A stretch of DNA of 64,000 nt from an uncultured Bacteroidales bacterium (GTDB lineage Bacteria > Bacteroidota > Bacteroidia > Bacteroidales > Muribaculaceae): assembly GCA_902779125.1 (NCBI GenBank), contig CACZAC010000018.1, positions 1 to 64,000 on the forward strand, written 5' to 3'. Below, one piece after another: positions 51,874 to 61,895 of the stretch (position 1 is its first letter; each line of letters starts with the position of its first letter). A program made the translations under genes and the position numbers. The notes under the pieces were generated by a model. That model was given only the letters and a program-made list of their open reading frames with translations, had not been told where the DNA came from and did no database searches.

Positions 51874-52323
51874 ATGAAAAAGATATTTTTATGCCTGATA
51901 GCGCTTATGGCGCTCGTAGCCTGCAATAACAAGAGTGAAAACCAGAATGTTGAAGGCAATGAGGCTCAGCCCGAGACCGAGGCGGCTGCCGCTGTCGAGA
52001 AGAGCCAGGACGGCTGGATGAAGCAAACGACCCTCATGGCCAACAAGCCCATGGTCGTTGATTTCTATGCCACCTGGTGCCCTCCCTGCAAGGAGTTGGT
52101 GCCCGTGCTTGACCAACTTGAGAAAAAGTACGAAGGCAAGGTTATTTTCCAGCGCATTGATGTGGACCAAAGACCCGAATTGGCCCAGGAATTCCATATC
52201 GATGCCATTCCCATGCTGATGTTTATTACACCCAATGGCGAATACAAGGCCATCGTGGGTTATCAGGATGCTCCAGTGATTGATGCACAGATTGTCGAGT
52301 TGCTCAATTACAGCGCCAAATAA
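51874..52323 (+). CDS. Thioredoxin-family lipoprotein
   Basis: 149 residues; the signal MKKIFLCLIALMALVAC has a lipobox. A Glu/Ala-rich linker leads to a thioredoxin fold with active site WCPPC (about 68-72) and cis-Pro in IDAIPML. It probably acts as a periplasmic thiol-disulfide reductase. It lies between the tRNA-modification pair and the lipid A genes. Confidence 0.9.
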   Translation: MKKIFLCLIALMALVACNNKSENQNVEGNEAQPETEAAAAVEKSQDGWMKQTTLMANKPMVVDFYATWCPPCKELVPVLDQLEKKYEGKVIFQRIDVDQRPELAQEFHIDAIPMLMFITPNGEYKAIVGYQDAPVIDAQIVELLNYSAK

Positions 52324-52384
52324 AAAACTAGGGACCGGGGAGTAAAAACTAGGGATAAAGGACTAGAAACTAGAAACTTTTTCG

Positions 52385-52393
52385 TACCTTTGC
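52385..52393 (+). promoter_or_regulatory. Promoter -7 box for the lpxD operon
   Basis: TACCTTTGC, exact consensus, 43 bp before ATG 52437. Just upstream (52325-52375) are short repeats of ACTAG words, including two ACTAGAA heptamers. Confidence 0.65.
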
Positions 52394-52436
52394 GCCCGAT
52401 TTTGAATTATTAGACTAGTCAATACATAACTACATC

Positions 52437-53459
52437 ATGGAGATTACTGCACAACAACTTGCAGCGATGGTTAATGGTACGGTTGATGGTGATGCCTCGA
52501 CCGTGATTAACAATTATGCAAAAATCGAGGAGGCCACGCCTGGCTGCCTGACCTTTCTCGCCAATCCGAAATACACGCATTTCATCTATACCACCCAGGC
52601 ATCGGCAGTGCTGGTGCGCAAGGACTTTGTGGCCGAGCAAGAGGTCAAGGCTACGCTTATACGTGTGGACGACCCCTATAAAACGCTTGCCGACCTGCTG
52701 AACTTTGTAAACAGCCAGCGTCCCGGCAAACAAGGCATTGAAGACCCCATTCACGTTGGTCAAGGCACTACCCTGCCCGAGGACGTGTATGTCGGTGCAT
52801 TTGCTTACATCGGCGATGGTGTGACCATCGGCAAGAATGTGAAGATTTATCCTCAGGTGTATGTGGGTGACGGCGTGACTTTGGGCGATGATGTCATCCT
52901 GTATCCTGGTGTCAAGATTTATCATGGCTGCCGCATTGGCAACCGCTGCATCGTGCAGGGCGGTGCTGTCATCGGTGGCGACGGCTTCGGCTTCGCTCCC
53001 AAGGAGGACGGCACCTACGAGAAAATTTCCCAAGTGGGTATTGTCATCCTCGAGGATGATGTGGAGATTGGTGCCAACACGACCATCGACCGCGCTACCA
53101 TGGGAGCCACGGTTGTCAAGAAGGGTGCCAAACTCGATAACCTCATCCAGATTGCCCACAACGTCGAGGTGGGCGAAAGCACCGTGATGGCAGCCCAAGT
53201 GGGCGTTGCCGGTTCCACCAAAATCGGTAAGTACAACATGGTTGGCGGCCAGGTGGGCTTTGCCGGACACATCACTGTTGGCGACAAGAACGGCATCGGC
53301 GCCCAGACCGGCGTTGATAACAGCATCGGCAGCAACGGCAAGTGGCTGGGAGCCCCCGTACAACCCGCAATGGAATTTGCTCGCCAAGTGGTTTACCTTA
53401 AACGTATTGGCGAGATGTACAGCGACATCAAAGACCTGAAAAAGAAAATCAACAATTGA
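52437..53459 (+). CDS. lpxD: UDP-3-O-acylglucosamine N-acyltransferase LpxD
   Basis: 340 residues. The N-terminal uridine-binding domain (about 1-100) is followed by a left-handed beta-helix of hexapeptide repeats with [13 protein letters not shown] and catalytic His in [12 protein letters not shown]. It adds the N-linked 3-hydroxyacyl chain in lipid A synthesis, step 3. It is first in the lpxD, lpxC/fabZ, lpxA run. Confidence 0.96.
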   Translation: MEITAQQLAAMVNGTVDGDASTVINNYAKIEEATPGCLTFLANPKYTHFIYTTQASAVLVRKDFVAEQEVKATLIRVDDPYKTLADLLNFVNSQRPGKQGIEDPIHVGQGTTLPEDVYVGAFAYIGDGVTIGKNVKIYPQVYVGDGVTLGDDVILYPGVKIYHGCRIGNRCIVQGGAVIGGDGFGFAPKEDGTYEKISQVGIVILEDDVEIGANTTIDRATMGATVVKKGAKLDNLIQIAHNVEVGESTVMAAQVGVAGSTKIGKYNMVGGQVGFAGHITVGDKNGIGAQTGVDNSIGSNGKWLGAPVQPAMEFARQVVYLKRIGEMYSDIKDLKKKINN

Positions 53460-53503
53460 ATCCACTAAAGGCTCACAGCTGATAGCATACAGCTTAGAAG
53501 ATA

Positions 53504-54898
53504 ATGAAACAGACGACACTGAAGAACGCCTTTACCGTGAGCGGCAAAGGATTACACACGGGCCAAATGTCAACGGTGACATTCAAGCCTGCCGAAGTGA
53601 ATACAGGCTATGTGTTCAAGCGCATTGACATGGAGGGCCAGCCCACCATCCAGGCACTTGCCGAACACGTTATCGAGACCACCCGTGGCACCGTCATTGC
53701 CAGCAAGAGCAACAAGGAAGCCCGCGTGAGCACTATCGAGCATGCGATGGCCGCCCTGTACGCCGCCGGTATCGACAACTGCCTCATCGAGGTGAATTGC
53801 GGCGAGGTACCTATCCTTGACGGCAGCGCCATCAAGTGGTGTGAGGAAATCGAAAAAGCCGGCATCGTCGAGCAGGAGGCCGAAAAGGAATACTATGTGG
53901 TGAAGCAGCGCATCAAGGTCGTTGACAAAGAGAGCGGCTCATCACTCATCGTCTTGCCTGATGATGATTTCTCCATCGACTGCATGATTGAGTTTGATTC
54001 CCCCGTGCTGGGCAACCAGTTTGCTTCGCTGACCGACATCCGTCAGTTCAAGAGCCAGATTGCTGCCAGCCGCACCTTTGTCTTTGTGCGTGAAGTACAG
54101 CCTCTCATCCAGCTCAATCTCATCAAGGGCGGTGACCTTGACAACGCTATTGTCATCTATGACTCGCCCATGAAACAGGAGGACCTGGACCACATGGCCG
54201 ACGTGATGAATGTGCCCCACAAACCAGCCAACGAACTGGGCTACCTGAACAACAAGCCCCTGGCGTTCAAGAACGAGCCCGCCCGCCACAAACTGCTTGA
54301 CGTGATGGGTGACTTGGCACTGATTGGCCGTCCGTTGAAGGGCCGCATCGTCGCTACCCGTCCGGGCCACACCATCAACACCCAGTTGTCCAAGAAAATC
54401 CGCCAGGAGTTGCGTTACCAGAATGTTCAGGCTCCCATCTATGACCCGAACAAGGAACCGCTTTACGACATCAACCAGATACGCAAGATGTTGCCTCACC
54501 GCTATCCCATGCTCATGATTGACAAAATCATCGAGAAGGGCAAGAAACACATTGTGGGCATCAAGAACGTAACGGTCAACGAGCCATTCTTCCAGGGGCA
54601 CTTCCCTCACGAGCCGGTCATGCCAGGCGTGTTGCAAGTCGAGGCGATGGCCCAAGTGGGTGGCATTCTGGTGCTGAGCAGCGTGGATGATCCCGAGAAC
54701 TACTCCACCTATTTCCTCAAGATTGACAATGTAAAATTCCGCAACAAGGTTGTGCCCGGTGACACCCTCATCTTCCACCTGTCGCTGATGACGCCCATCC
54801 GCCGTGGCACTGCCGTGATGAAGGGATACGCATTTGTGGGCGAGAAAATCGTTACCGAGGCCGAATTCATGGCACAAATCGTTAAGAACAAAGAATAA
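53504..54898 (+). CDS. lpxC: Bifunctional LpxC deacetylase / FabZ dehydratase
   Basis: 464 residues in two enzymes. LpxC (about 1-310) has the zinc ligands in EHAMAALYA, HKLLDVMGDLAL and the late RPGH. FabZ (about 325-464) has LPHRYPMLMIDKI and catalytic FFQGHFPHEPVMPGV. The fusion is typical of Bacteroidota. LpxC commits UDP-GlcNAc acyl product to lipid A, and FabZ dehydrates 3-hydroxyacyl-ACP, so the fusion balances lipid A against fatty acids. It lies between lpxD and lpxA. Confidence 0.96.
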   Translation: MKQTTLKNAFTVSGKGLHTGQMSTVTFKPAEVNTGYVFKRIDMEGQPTIQALAEHVIETTRGTVIASKSNKEARVSTIEHAMAALYAAGIDNCLIEVNCGEVPILDGSAIKWCEEIEKAGIVEQEAEKEYYVVKQRIKVVDKESGSSLIVLPDDDFSIDCMIEFDSPVLGNQFASLTDIRQFKSQIAASRTFVFVREVQPLIQLNLIKGGDLDNAIVIYDSPMKQEDLDHMADVMNVPHKPANELGYLNNKPLAFKNEPARHKLLDVMGDLALIGRPLKGRIVATRPGHTINTQLSKKIRQELRYQNVQAPIYDPNKEPLYDINQIRKMLPHRYPMLMIDKIIEKGKKHIVGIKNVTVNEPFFQGHFPHEPVMPGVLQVEAMAQVGGILVLSSVDDPENYSTYFLKIDNVKFRNKVVPGDTLIFHLSLMTPIRRGTAVMKGYAFVGEKIVTEAEFMAQIVKNKE

Positions 54899-54952
54899 TT
54901 GAGTATTACAGTTTTCTAATTCGGTTGAAAGCGAATGCCGCCAACAACCGAA

Positions 54953-54980
54953 AACTGACAACTGACAACTGAAAACTAAA
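54953..54980 (+). repeat. Heptamer tandem repeat (AACTGAM)x4
   Basis: AACTGAC, AACTGAC, AACTGAA and AACTAAA in a row, directly upstream of lpxA. Same family as 43333-43360 in the opposite orientation. Confidence 0.7.
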
Positions 54981-54984
54981 TAAT

Positions 54985-55758
54985 ATGGATATCCATCAGT
55001 TTGCCGTCGTTCACCCTGACGCTAAAATTGGGGAAAACGTGAAAATCGGTCCGTTTGTGACCATCGATGCCAATGTCGAGATTGGTGACGGCACCATCAT
55101 CGATAGCGGAGCCGTAGTGCGCAGTGGTGCGCGCATCGGCAAGAACTGCCATATACATGCCAATGCTGTGGTTGGCGATGTGCCTCAAGACCTGAAGTTC
55201 CAGGGAGAAGACACCGTAGCCATTATCGGCGACAACACGGTCATCCGTGAGTTTGTCACCATTCACCGCGGCACCGCTTCCAAGGGCAAGACGGTTGTGG
55301 GCAACAACTGCCTCATCATGGCCTACTGCCATGTGGCACACGATTGCGTGGTAGGTGACCATGTCATCATGTCCAACTCAGCTCAGCTGGCTGGCGAAGT
55401 GGTAGCTGGTGACTGGGCCATCATCGGTGGCGGCGCTCTCGTTCACCAGTTCACCCAGATTGGTTGCCACGTGATGATTCAGGGCGGTGCCCTGGTCAAC
55501 AAGGACATCCCGCCCTATTGCATGGCGGCTCGCTACCCCATCGCCTATGAGGGCGTGAACAAGGTGGGCCTGCACCGCCGCGGCTACACCAGCGAACAGA
55601 TTGATGCCATCGCCGACGTTTATCGCACCATCTACGACTCGGGTCTCAATATCACCCAGTCACTAGAAGAGGCCGTCAAACTGCCCGCCAGCCCTGAACG
55701 CGACATCATCATCGACTTCGTACGCGCCAGCAAGCGCGGCATCGTCCGTAAGCCCTGA
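54985..55758 (+). CDS. lpxA: UDP-N-acetylglucosamine O-acyltransferase LpxA
   Basis: 257 residues of hexapeptide beta-helix, then a C-terminal helical domain. Catalytic His lies in AYCHVAHDC. It adds the first 3-hydroxyacyl chain to UDP-GlcNAc in lipid A synthesis. It follows lpxC/fabZ by 86 bp that contain a heptamer repeat. A terminator lies 33 bp after the stop. Confidence 0.96.
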   Translation: MDIHQFAVVHPDAKIGENVKIGPFVTIDANVEIGDGTIIDSGAVVRSGARIGKNCHIHANAVVGDVPQDLKFQGEDTVAIIGDNTVIREFVTIHRGTASKGKTVVGNNCLIMAYCHVAHDCVVGDHVIMSNSAQLAGEVVAGDWAIIGGGALVHQFTQIGCHVMIQGGALVNKDIPPYCMAARYPIAYEGVNKVGLHRRGYTSEQIDAIADVYRTIYDSGLNITQSLEEAVKLPASPERDIIIDFVRASKRGIVRKP

Positions 55759-55791
55759 TTATCATCAGACAACCAGGACAACACAAAAATA

Positions 55792-55840
55792 CAACTTGGG
55801 CAACATCATTTCACTAATTGTTGCCCAAGTTGCTTTTTTA
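55792..55840 (+). terminator. Intrinsic terminator of the lpx operon
   Basis: 13-bp perfect stem CAACTTGGGCAAC/GTTGCCCAAGTTG, 15-nt loop, then CTTTTTTATT. Confidence 0.9.
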
Positions 55841-55864
55841 TTACCGTTGATGTCCAGATAGCCC

Positions 55865-57106
55865 TTATTGTGCGGACTCGATGGCTTGAAGTTTGTCGGC
55901 CTCACCCAGTTTGTAGTAGATGTCGCGCAACGCGTTTACCAGGTCGGGGTTGTTGGGATTGATGGCATAGGATTTCTCCAGAAATGGCAGCGCCTCACGG
56001 TACATGGGATTGACCAGGTCGGCGAGTTTCTTGCCATATAAGCGGCTGTTTTGCCGGGTCTCCTGTGCCTTATTGTAGAAGTATCGTCCCACGTTGAACA
56101 GTCCCAACGCATTGCTGTCATTGAGCTCAATGCAACGCTGATAATAGGGGAAGGCCTCATAAATATCCTCCTTGCTCTCGACCACGAGTCCCTTGAGGTT
56201 GAGCAACTCATCATCGTTGGGGTTAGCCTCCATCGCATCGTCAAGCAGGTCGTTAGCACCAGTGAAATCCTCACGAGACAGATAACTATTGATTAGGATG
56301 CGGATGTACTGTGGGTCACTGGTCCCGTACTTAATAAACGCTTCCCAAGCCAGTTTCACTACTTCCTGTTCCATGCCCATTTCGTTGAGGCAGACCAATG
56401 CATAATCGAAGGCTTCCTTATGGTCATAGCCTGAGTTGCGGGCAACCTCGAACAGCCGCACAGCCTCGAGCGTATCAGCCTTCTGCCAAGCAGCAATGCC
56501 TTGATAATAGCGCACCTCGCTCACCAAGCTGTCAGGTTTGTTCCACCGAGGGTCATCGGTTCGGGCTGCCAATTGGCAGTAGGCCTCCCAAGCCTGGTAT
56601 GCCCCATTCCAATCCTTCACATTATACAATTCACTGCCCACAAGGCGGAAATCGTCATGATGGTCCAGCATGCGGTTAGCGATGTCCTTGCTGTATTTGG
56701 TCCTCACCCTGGGACGCTTGGATTTCTTGTCAAGGATTTTTTCGCCCTTATTGTCGAGGATATAGACGGTATCCAATTTGAGCGCTATCAGGCTGTAATC
56801 GTAGCCATCCAGCAGAGCATGGCCCATCAGCTTGGCATCTATTTTCTTGCCCACACGACGGTTGTCCATGTATTTGTCATAGAGTTCGATTTTGATGCGG
56901 TTGGCAAGGGCCCATGTCTCGGCACGGTTACGCGTCTCGTCATTGGCCAATGCCGGTTCCAGCTTCTTGAAAGCCTTGTTATAACTGTCAACCGTCATGG
57001 TCAGGCCACTAATGGCTTTCTTGACCTCGGCAATGTTGGCTCGTTGTGCCGCAGCACCAAACGCCAGCATCACGATAATGGAAAATATAATGGTAGTTCT
57101 TTTCAC
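55865..57106 (-). CDS. Secreted TPR protein, paralogue 2
   Basis: 413 residues with signal peptide (MKRTTIIFSIIVMLAFGAAAQ). TPR-like helical repeats cover most of the rest: AWEAYCQLA, YYQGIAAWQKADTLEAVRLFEVAR, NPNDDELLNLKGLVVE, ALPFLEKSYAINPNNPDLVNAL. It is collinear with the gene upstream (same layout and D.VYILDNKGEK.../DSVPEVDKNGN insert). TPR proteins in Bacteroidota periplasm scaffold envelope complexes; no partner is known. Convergent with lpxA. Confidence 0.85.
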   Translation of the reverse strand: MKRTTIIFSIIVMLAFGAAAQRANIAEVKKAISGLTMTVDSYNKAFKKLEPALANDETRNRAETWALANRIKIELYDKYMDNRRVGKKIDAKLMGHALLDGYDYSLIALKLDTVYILDNKGEKILDKKSKRPRVRTKYSKDIANRMLDHHDDFRLVGSELYNVKDWNGAYQAWEAYCQLAARTDDPRWNKPDSLVSEVRYYQGIAAWQKADTLEAVRLFEVARNSGYDHKEAFDYALVCLNEMGMEQEVVKLAWEAFIKYGTSDPQYIRILINSYLSREDFTGANDLLDDAMEANPNDDELLNLKGLVVESKEDIYEAFPYYQRCIELNDSNALGLFNVGRYFYNKAQETRQNSRLYGKKLADLVNPMYREALPFLEKSYAINPNNPDLVNALRDIYYKLGEADKLQAIESAQ

Positions 57107-57235
57107 AATAATTCCTCCAATAAAAACGCTGCAAAATTAGTGCATTTTGATTATCCCTGCAAACGAAATGCCATGAGCATTGAGCCGTTTTAACATTATT
57201 AAGGTGTATGGAGAGGCTTATTCTGTACACTAAAA

Positions 57236-57265
57236 CGGGCAGTGAAGCTGTAACTTCACCGCCCG
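57236..57265 (-). terminator. Intrinsic terminator between the TPR genes
   Basis: Minus-strand CGGGC.GTGAAG/CTTCAC.GCCCG stem followed by TTTTAG. It ends the upstream TPR transcript. Confidence 0.75.
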
Positions 57266-57291
57266 CAACTTTAAAAATTAATGATTATTGA

Positions 57292-58425
57292 TTACTTAAC
57301 ACCCATCACTTCGAACTTCCAAAGGATGTCATCAAGAACACTATTGGGCTTGGTGTCATCAGGATTCAGTTCCATTGCTTTCCTCAAATAAGGAATAGCT
57401 TCGTCATAGATGGGTTTAAGCTTGGGAACAAGCTCCTTGTTGGTAGCATTAGGATTCTCGTCGATAATCTTTTGAGCCATCAGGTAGAGGCAACGACCAA
57501 CGTTATACTGTGAATCGGCATAGTTGGGGTCAACCTCTACAGCCTTACGGTAGAAGGGCAGAGCAGACTCAACGTCTTTCATCAACTCAACAGTGAAGCC
57601 CTTGATATCATAGAGGACACCATTGTTGGGGTCATCCTTCAGGGCATTGTCAATAAAGCTGCTGGCCTTTTCATACTCATTCTTATCAATCATACCTTGA
57701 ATCATGTTGGCCAGCGATGAAGTCTGGAATTCAGCAATGTTGTTATCGGTATAACCCAGCTTGCGAGAGGCTGTGAAGTTTTTGTATGCCTCATCAAACT
57801 GCTTAGCCTGGTACTGTGAATATGCCTGATAGAAACGCACCTGGCTCAGAGTGCTGTCGGGAGCAGCTACGCCGTTAGCGATGGCGAATTCAGATGATGC
57901 GATGTCGGCATAGTTACCGAAAGCATCAGCTGCATTCTCCCAATCACTGTTCTGCAGATAGATGTTACCGGCATTGGCAATGTCACCCATGTGAGACGTG
58001 AGGGTGCTGATAATCTCCTTGCTATACTTGGTCTTGATCTTTTTGCTACCGTCCTTGTTAAGCTTGGGGTTGCCATTCTTATCCACCTCGGGAACACTGT
58101 CCAAGGGGAGAGCCGTCATGTAGAACTGGTAGGCAGCATTGAGGCATTCATTCATCATGTTGTCATCAACGGCCTGACCCAACAGTTTCACTTTATACAT
58201 CTCATCAAAGAGACCGAATGCAGCTTTACCTGCAGTGTACCAAGTGAGGACATCCCCAGCGCTCTCAGGATTGGTGAATGCCGGTTCGATAGCCTGAAGT
58301 ACTTCAGCATAGGCTTGAGGGTTGCCAGTGCCAGCCTTCTTAGCGAGGTCCTTGACAAGGCTCATTTGAGCCGACGCGCCGAACGCCATCATGATGGCTG
58401 CGGCGAAAAGAATCATCTTTTTCAT
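57292..58425 (-). CDS. Secreted TPR protein, paralogue 1
   Basis: 377 residues from ATG 58425, giving signal MKKMILFAAAIMMAFGASAQ; ATG 58437 is less likely. The TPR repeats include ALPFYRKAVEVDPNYADSQYNVGR and AIPYLRKAMELNPDD. It is a paralogue of the 55865 gene. It lies 32 bp downstream of gyrA on the same strand and has its own terminator. Confidence 0.87.
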   Translation of the reverse strand: MKKMILFAAAIMMAFGASAQMSLVKDLAKKAGTGNPQAYAEVLQAIEPAFTNPESAGDVLTWYTAGKAAFGLFDEMYKVKLLGQAVDDNMMNECLNAAYQFYMTALPLDSVPEVDKNGNPKLNKDGSKKIKTKYSKEIISTLTSHMGDIANAGNIYLQNSDWENAADAFGNYADIASSEFAIANGVAAPDSTLSQVRFYQAYSQYQAKQFDEAYKNFTASRKLGYTDNNIAEFQTSSLANMIQGMIDKNEYEKASSFIDNALKDDPNNGVLYDIKGFTVELMKDVESALPFYRKAVEVDPNYADSQYNVGRCLYLMAQKIIDENPNATNKELVPKLKPIYDEAIPYLRKAMELNPDDTKPNSVLDDILWKFEVMGVK

Positions 58426-58457
58426 TTTTATTAACAAATTAATATAGTTTATAATGT

Positions 58458-61028
58458 TTATTCGTTCTCGTTTTGTTGTTCATCGTTTGTGTCCTCTGAG
58501 GCCTCTGTGTTTTCGGAATTCTCAGAGATTGCGGGAGTCTCGGGTACCTCGTTGAAGGCGTCACGTACGCTCTCCTCGTCGGTCGTCTCGGGCTCGGTAT
58601 CCACCTTGCAAACGCTTGCTATCTCGTCGTTCTTCTTCTCGAGGTTGATGAGCCTTACACCCTGAGTGGCGCGTCCCACAACACGCAGTGAGCTAACCCG
58701 TAGCCTGATGGCGATGCCGCTCTTGTTGATGATGACAAGGTCGTTATCGTCGTTCACATTCTTAATTGCAATTAGTTTGCCAGTCTTGGGCGTAATGTTA
58801 ATAGTTTTAACACCTTTACCGCCACGGTTGGTCACGCGGTAGTCCTCAAGGGCACTGCGCTTGCCCATACCCTGCTCAGAAACGACGAGCACGTCGTCGC
58901 GGGTGCCGGCACGCATACAAATCATACCGATGACCTCATCACCCTCGCTCAGCGACATACCCTTGACACCGGTTGCGGTGCGTCCCATGGCACGAACCTT
59001 GGTCTCGGGGAAGCGGATGGCATAGCCACGGCTGTTGGCGAGAATAACCTCGCTGTCACCCTCGGTGAGGATGGCGCCCACGAGCTGGTCGTCCTCGCTG
59101 ATATTGAGGGCACGGACGCCGTTAGCACGGGGACGTGAATAGGCACTCAGACTGGTGCGCTTCACGATACCGTTCTTAGTAGCAAATACGATGAAGTGTG
59201 ACTGGTTGTACTCGGGATCGGTGAGTGCCGTAGCACGGACGAAGGCCATGATGCGGTTCTCGGCATCCAGATTGAGCAGGTTCTGGATCGCACGTCCCTT
59301 GCTGTTCTTGGTACCCTCGGGAATCTCGAACACACGCAGCCAGAAACAGCGTCCCGTTGCGGTGAAGAACAGCATGTAATTGTGGTTGGTGGCTTCATAG
59401 ACATACTCGATGAAGTCCTCATCGCGTGTGTCACTGCCCTTGGCACCCACTCCGCCACGTGCCTGGGCACGGTATTCCTTGAGCGGGGTGCGCTTGATAT
59501 ATCCGAAGTGGGAGATGGTGATAATCATGGGATCATCACTGTAGAAGTCCTCAGCATTCATCTCCTCGCTGGAATAGACAATCTGTGTGCGGCGCTCGTC
59601 GCCAAATTTTGCCTTAACCTCGAGCAATTCCTCCTCGATGACCTTGCGGCACTCGGCGGGATCGTCGAGGATAGCCTGCAGGTGCTCGATGGTCTTGCGC
59701 ACCTCGGCCAACTCGTTGTGGAGCTTCTCCTGCTCCAAGCCGGTGAGCTGACGCAGACGCATCTCAACGATGGCACGGGCCTGAATCTCGGTGAGGCTGA
59801 AACGCTCACACAAGCGCTGGATGGCGTGCTCGGTTGAGTCGCTGCTCTTGATGATGGCGATGACCTCGTCGATATTGTCGCTGGCGATAATCAGTCCTTC
59901 CAGGATGTGGGCACGCTCCTTGGCCTTCTTGAGGTCGAACTGGGTGCGGCGGATAACCACCTCGTGACGGTGCTCCAGGAAGTAGTGCAGCAGTTGCTTG
60001 AGATTGAGCAGCATGGGGCGCCCATTGACAAGGCACACATTGTTCACGCTGAACGACGACTGCAGCTCGGTCATCTTGTAGAGCTTGTTGAGAAGCACAC
60101 TGGGGTTGAAGTCCTTCTTCACATCGATGACGATGCGCATACCGTGACGGTCGCTCTCGTCGTTGATGTCGGCAATGCCTTCAATCCTCTTTTCCTCGAC
60201 CAGACGTGCAATATTCTCAATGAGGTCTTTCTTGTTGACGTTATAAGGAATCTCGTTGACAACGATACGCTCATGGTTGTGTTCAGTTTCAATCTCGGCT
60301 TTGGCGCGCACGACGATGCGTCCGCGACCGGTCTCAAAAGCGTCTTTCACGCCCTGGTAGCCATAGATAATGCCGCCCGTGGGGAAGTCAGGAGCCTTGA
60401 TATAGTTCATCAGGTCGCTCACTTCCATCTCGGGATCCTCGAGCAAAGCCAGGCAGCCGTCAATGCACTCGCCCAGATTGTGGGGAGCCATGTTGGTTGC
60501 CATACCGACAGCGATACCTGTGGCGCCATTCACCAGCAGGTTGGGGATGCGGGTAGGCAGCACCGAGGGTTCTTCAAGGGTATTGTCAAAGTTAGGCACG
60601 AAGTCCACGGTATCCTTGTCCATGTCTTCCATCATGCTCTCGCCCATCTTGTCGAGACGCACCTCGGTGTAACGCATGGCAGCAGGACTGTCACCGTCCA
60701 CCGAACCGAAGTTACCCTGTCCGTCAACCAGCGGATAACGCATTGCCCACTCCTGGGCGAGACGGACCATGGCAAAGTAAACCGAAGAGTCACCGTGGGG
60801 ATGGTACTTACCAAGCACGTCACCCACGATACGAGCCGATTTCTTGTAGGGGGCATTGGAATAGTTACGCAACTTATCCATGCCATAGAGTACCCTGCGG
60901 TGCACGGGCTTGAAACCGTCGCGCACATCGGGTAGCGCACGCGAAACGATGACCGACATCGAGTAGTCGATGTAACTGGTCTTCATTTCGTTCTCAATGT
61001 TGATCTCTAGAATTCGATCGTTGTTCAT
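58458..61028 (-). CDS. gyrA: DNA gyrase subunit A
   Basis: 856 residues. Catalytic Tyr120 lies in AAMRYTEV, the quinolone region is GDSSVYFAM (Ser81 at the E. coli Ser83 position, Phe85 at the Asp87 position), and six beta-pinwheel repeats fill the C-terminal domain ([29 protein letters not shown] and similar). The acidic tail is Glu/Asp/Thr-rich. It cuts and passes DNA to introduce negative supercoils with GyrB, which is not in this window. Confidence 0.97.
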   Translation of the reverse strand: MNNDRILEINIENEMKTSYIDYSMSVIVSRALPDVRDGFKPVHRRVLYGMDKLRNYSNAPYKKSARIVGDVLGKYHPHGDSSVYFAMVRLAQEWAMRYPLVDGQGNFGSVDGDSPAAMRYTEVRLDKMGESMMEDMDKDTVDFVPNFDNTLEEPSVLPTRIPNLLVNGATGIAVGMATNMAPHNLGECIDGCLALLEDPEMEVSDLMNYIKAPDFPTGGIIYGYQGVKDAFETGRGRIVVRAKAEIETEHNHERIVVNEIPYNVNKKDLIENIARLVEEKRIEGIADINDESDRHGMRIVIDVKKDFNPSVLLNKLYKMTELQSSFSVNNVCLVNGRPMLLNLKQLLHYFLEHRHEVVIRRTQFDLKKAKERAHILEGLIIASDNIDEVIAIIKSSDSTEHAIQRLCERFSLTEIQARAIVEMRLRQLTGLEQEKLHNELAEVRKTIEHLQAILDDPAECRKVIEEELLEVKAKFGDERRTQIVYSSEEMNAEDFYSDDPMIITISHFGYIKRTPLKEYRAQARGGVGAKGSDTRDEDFIEYVYEATNHNYMLFFTATGRCFWLRVFEIPEGTKNSKGRAIQNLLNLDAENRIMAFVRATALTDPEYNQSHFIVFATKNGIVKRTSLSAYSRPRANGVRALNISEDDQLVGAILTEGDSEVILANSRGYAIRFPETKVRAMGRTATGVKGMSLSEGDEVIGMICMRAGTRDDVLVVSEQGMGKRSALEDYRVTNRGGKGVKTINITPKTGKLIAIKNVNDDNDLVIINKSGIAIRLRVSSLRVVGRATQGVRLINLEKKNDEIASVCKVDTEPETTDEESVRDAFNEVPETPAISENSENTEASEDTNDEQQNENE

Positions 61029-61122
61029 TTGTATTCTTTACTTTTAAATCTTTCACGGGCACCGCACCGCAGGCAAACTCCGCCCCAGGCTAGCACGAAT
61101 GCCACGACATTAGGTTTAACCT

Positions 61123-61153
61123 ACAAATTTACGCACTTTTTTTCAATCAACAA
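61123..61153 (-). promoter_or_regulatory. Promoter of gyrA
   Basis: Minus-strand TTG (61153-61151) and TAAATTTGT (61131-61123) are 19 bp apart. The leader is about 90 nt. Confidence 0.55.
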
Positions 61154-61282
61154 TTCGTTTTGCGCCACTTTTTGACTCATGAAGTTGCAAAATGTTTAAA
61201 AGTCTATCATTTTTATCGGTCAACACCTTATTTTTCCCATTAAATGCTTATTTTTGTCCTGTTATAACAAGCTGATAAGGCC

Positions 61283-61774
61283 ATGCAGAACTTTGCAGCA
61301 ATAGACTTTGAGACCGCCAACAACGAACGCACCAGCGTGTGCTCGGTGGGGGTCGTCATCGTGCGTGACGGTGAAATCACCGACACCTTCTATTCCCTTA
61401 TCCAACCCGAACCCAACTATTACAGCTACTGGTGCCAACGCGTACACGGCCTGGGCCATGAGGACACCGACGATGCTCCCGTATTCCCTTTCGTTTGGGC
61501 CCAAATCGAGCCCCTGATTGAGGGGTTGCCTCTCGTTGCCCATAACAAATCCTTTGACGAGAGCTGCCTGAAGGCCGTCTTTCGTTGCTACCAGATGGAT
61601 TATCCTGACTATGAGTTCCACTGCACCTGCGTGGCCGCCAAGCGCCAGCTCAAGCAACTGCCCAACCATCAACTGCACACCGTTGCCGCCTACTGCGGAT
61701 TTGACCTGAGACAGCACCACAATGCCCTGGCCGACGCCGAGGCGTGCGCCCACATCGCCCTGCAGCTCCTCTGA
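61283..61774 (+). CDS. DEDDh 3'-5' exonuclease (DnaQ-like)
   Basis: 163 residues. ExoI motif AIDFETANN, ExoII HNKSFDESCL and ExoIII HHNALADAEACAHIA provide the DEDDh residues. It resembles the stand-alone DNA polymerase III epsilon-type nucleases, which proofread or trim RNA/DNA. It is divergent from gyrA and convergent with dnaA. Confidence 0.9.
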   Translation: MQNFAAIDFETANNERTSVCSVGVVIVRDGEITDTFYSLIQPEPNYYSYWCQRVHGLGHEDTDDAPVFPFVWAQIEPLIEGLPLVAHNKSFDESCLKAVFRCYQMDYPDYEFHCTCVAAKRQLKQLPNHQLHTVAAYCGFDLRQHHNALADAEACAHIALQLL

Positions 61775-61812
61775 AGTTAATCCGACTATGTTAAAGCTAT
61801 AGCATGAAAGCA

Positions 61813-61840
61813 GTAGAGACACAAGATTTTGCGTCTCTAC
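61813..61840. repeat. Dispersed palindrome, copy 2
   Basis: GTAGAGAC/GTCTCTAC arms around a CAAGATTTTG centre. Inverted relative to 44773-44800. It lies between the convergent exonuclease and dnaA genes, where it could also end transcription. Confidence 0.75.
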
Positions 61841-61895
61841 CCCATACGGATGCCCCATGCAGGGCAATCCTTAAGTTGACTTTGTTGAATTCAGC

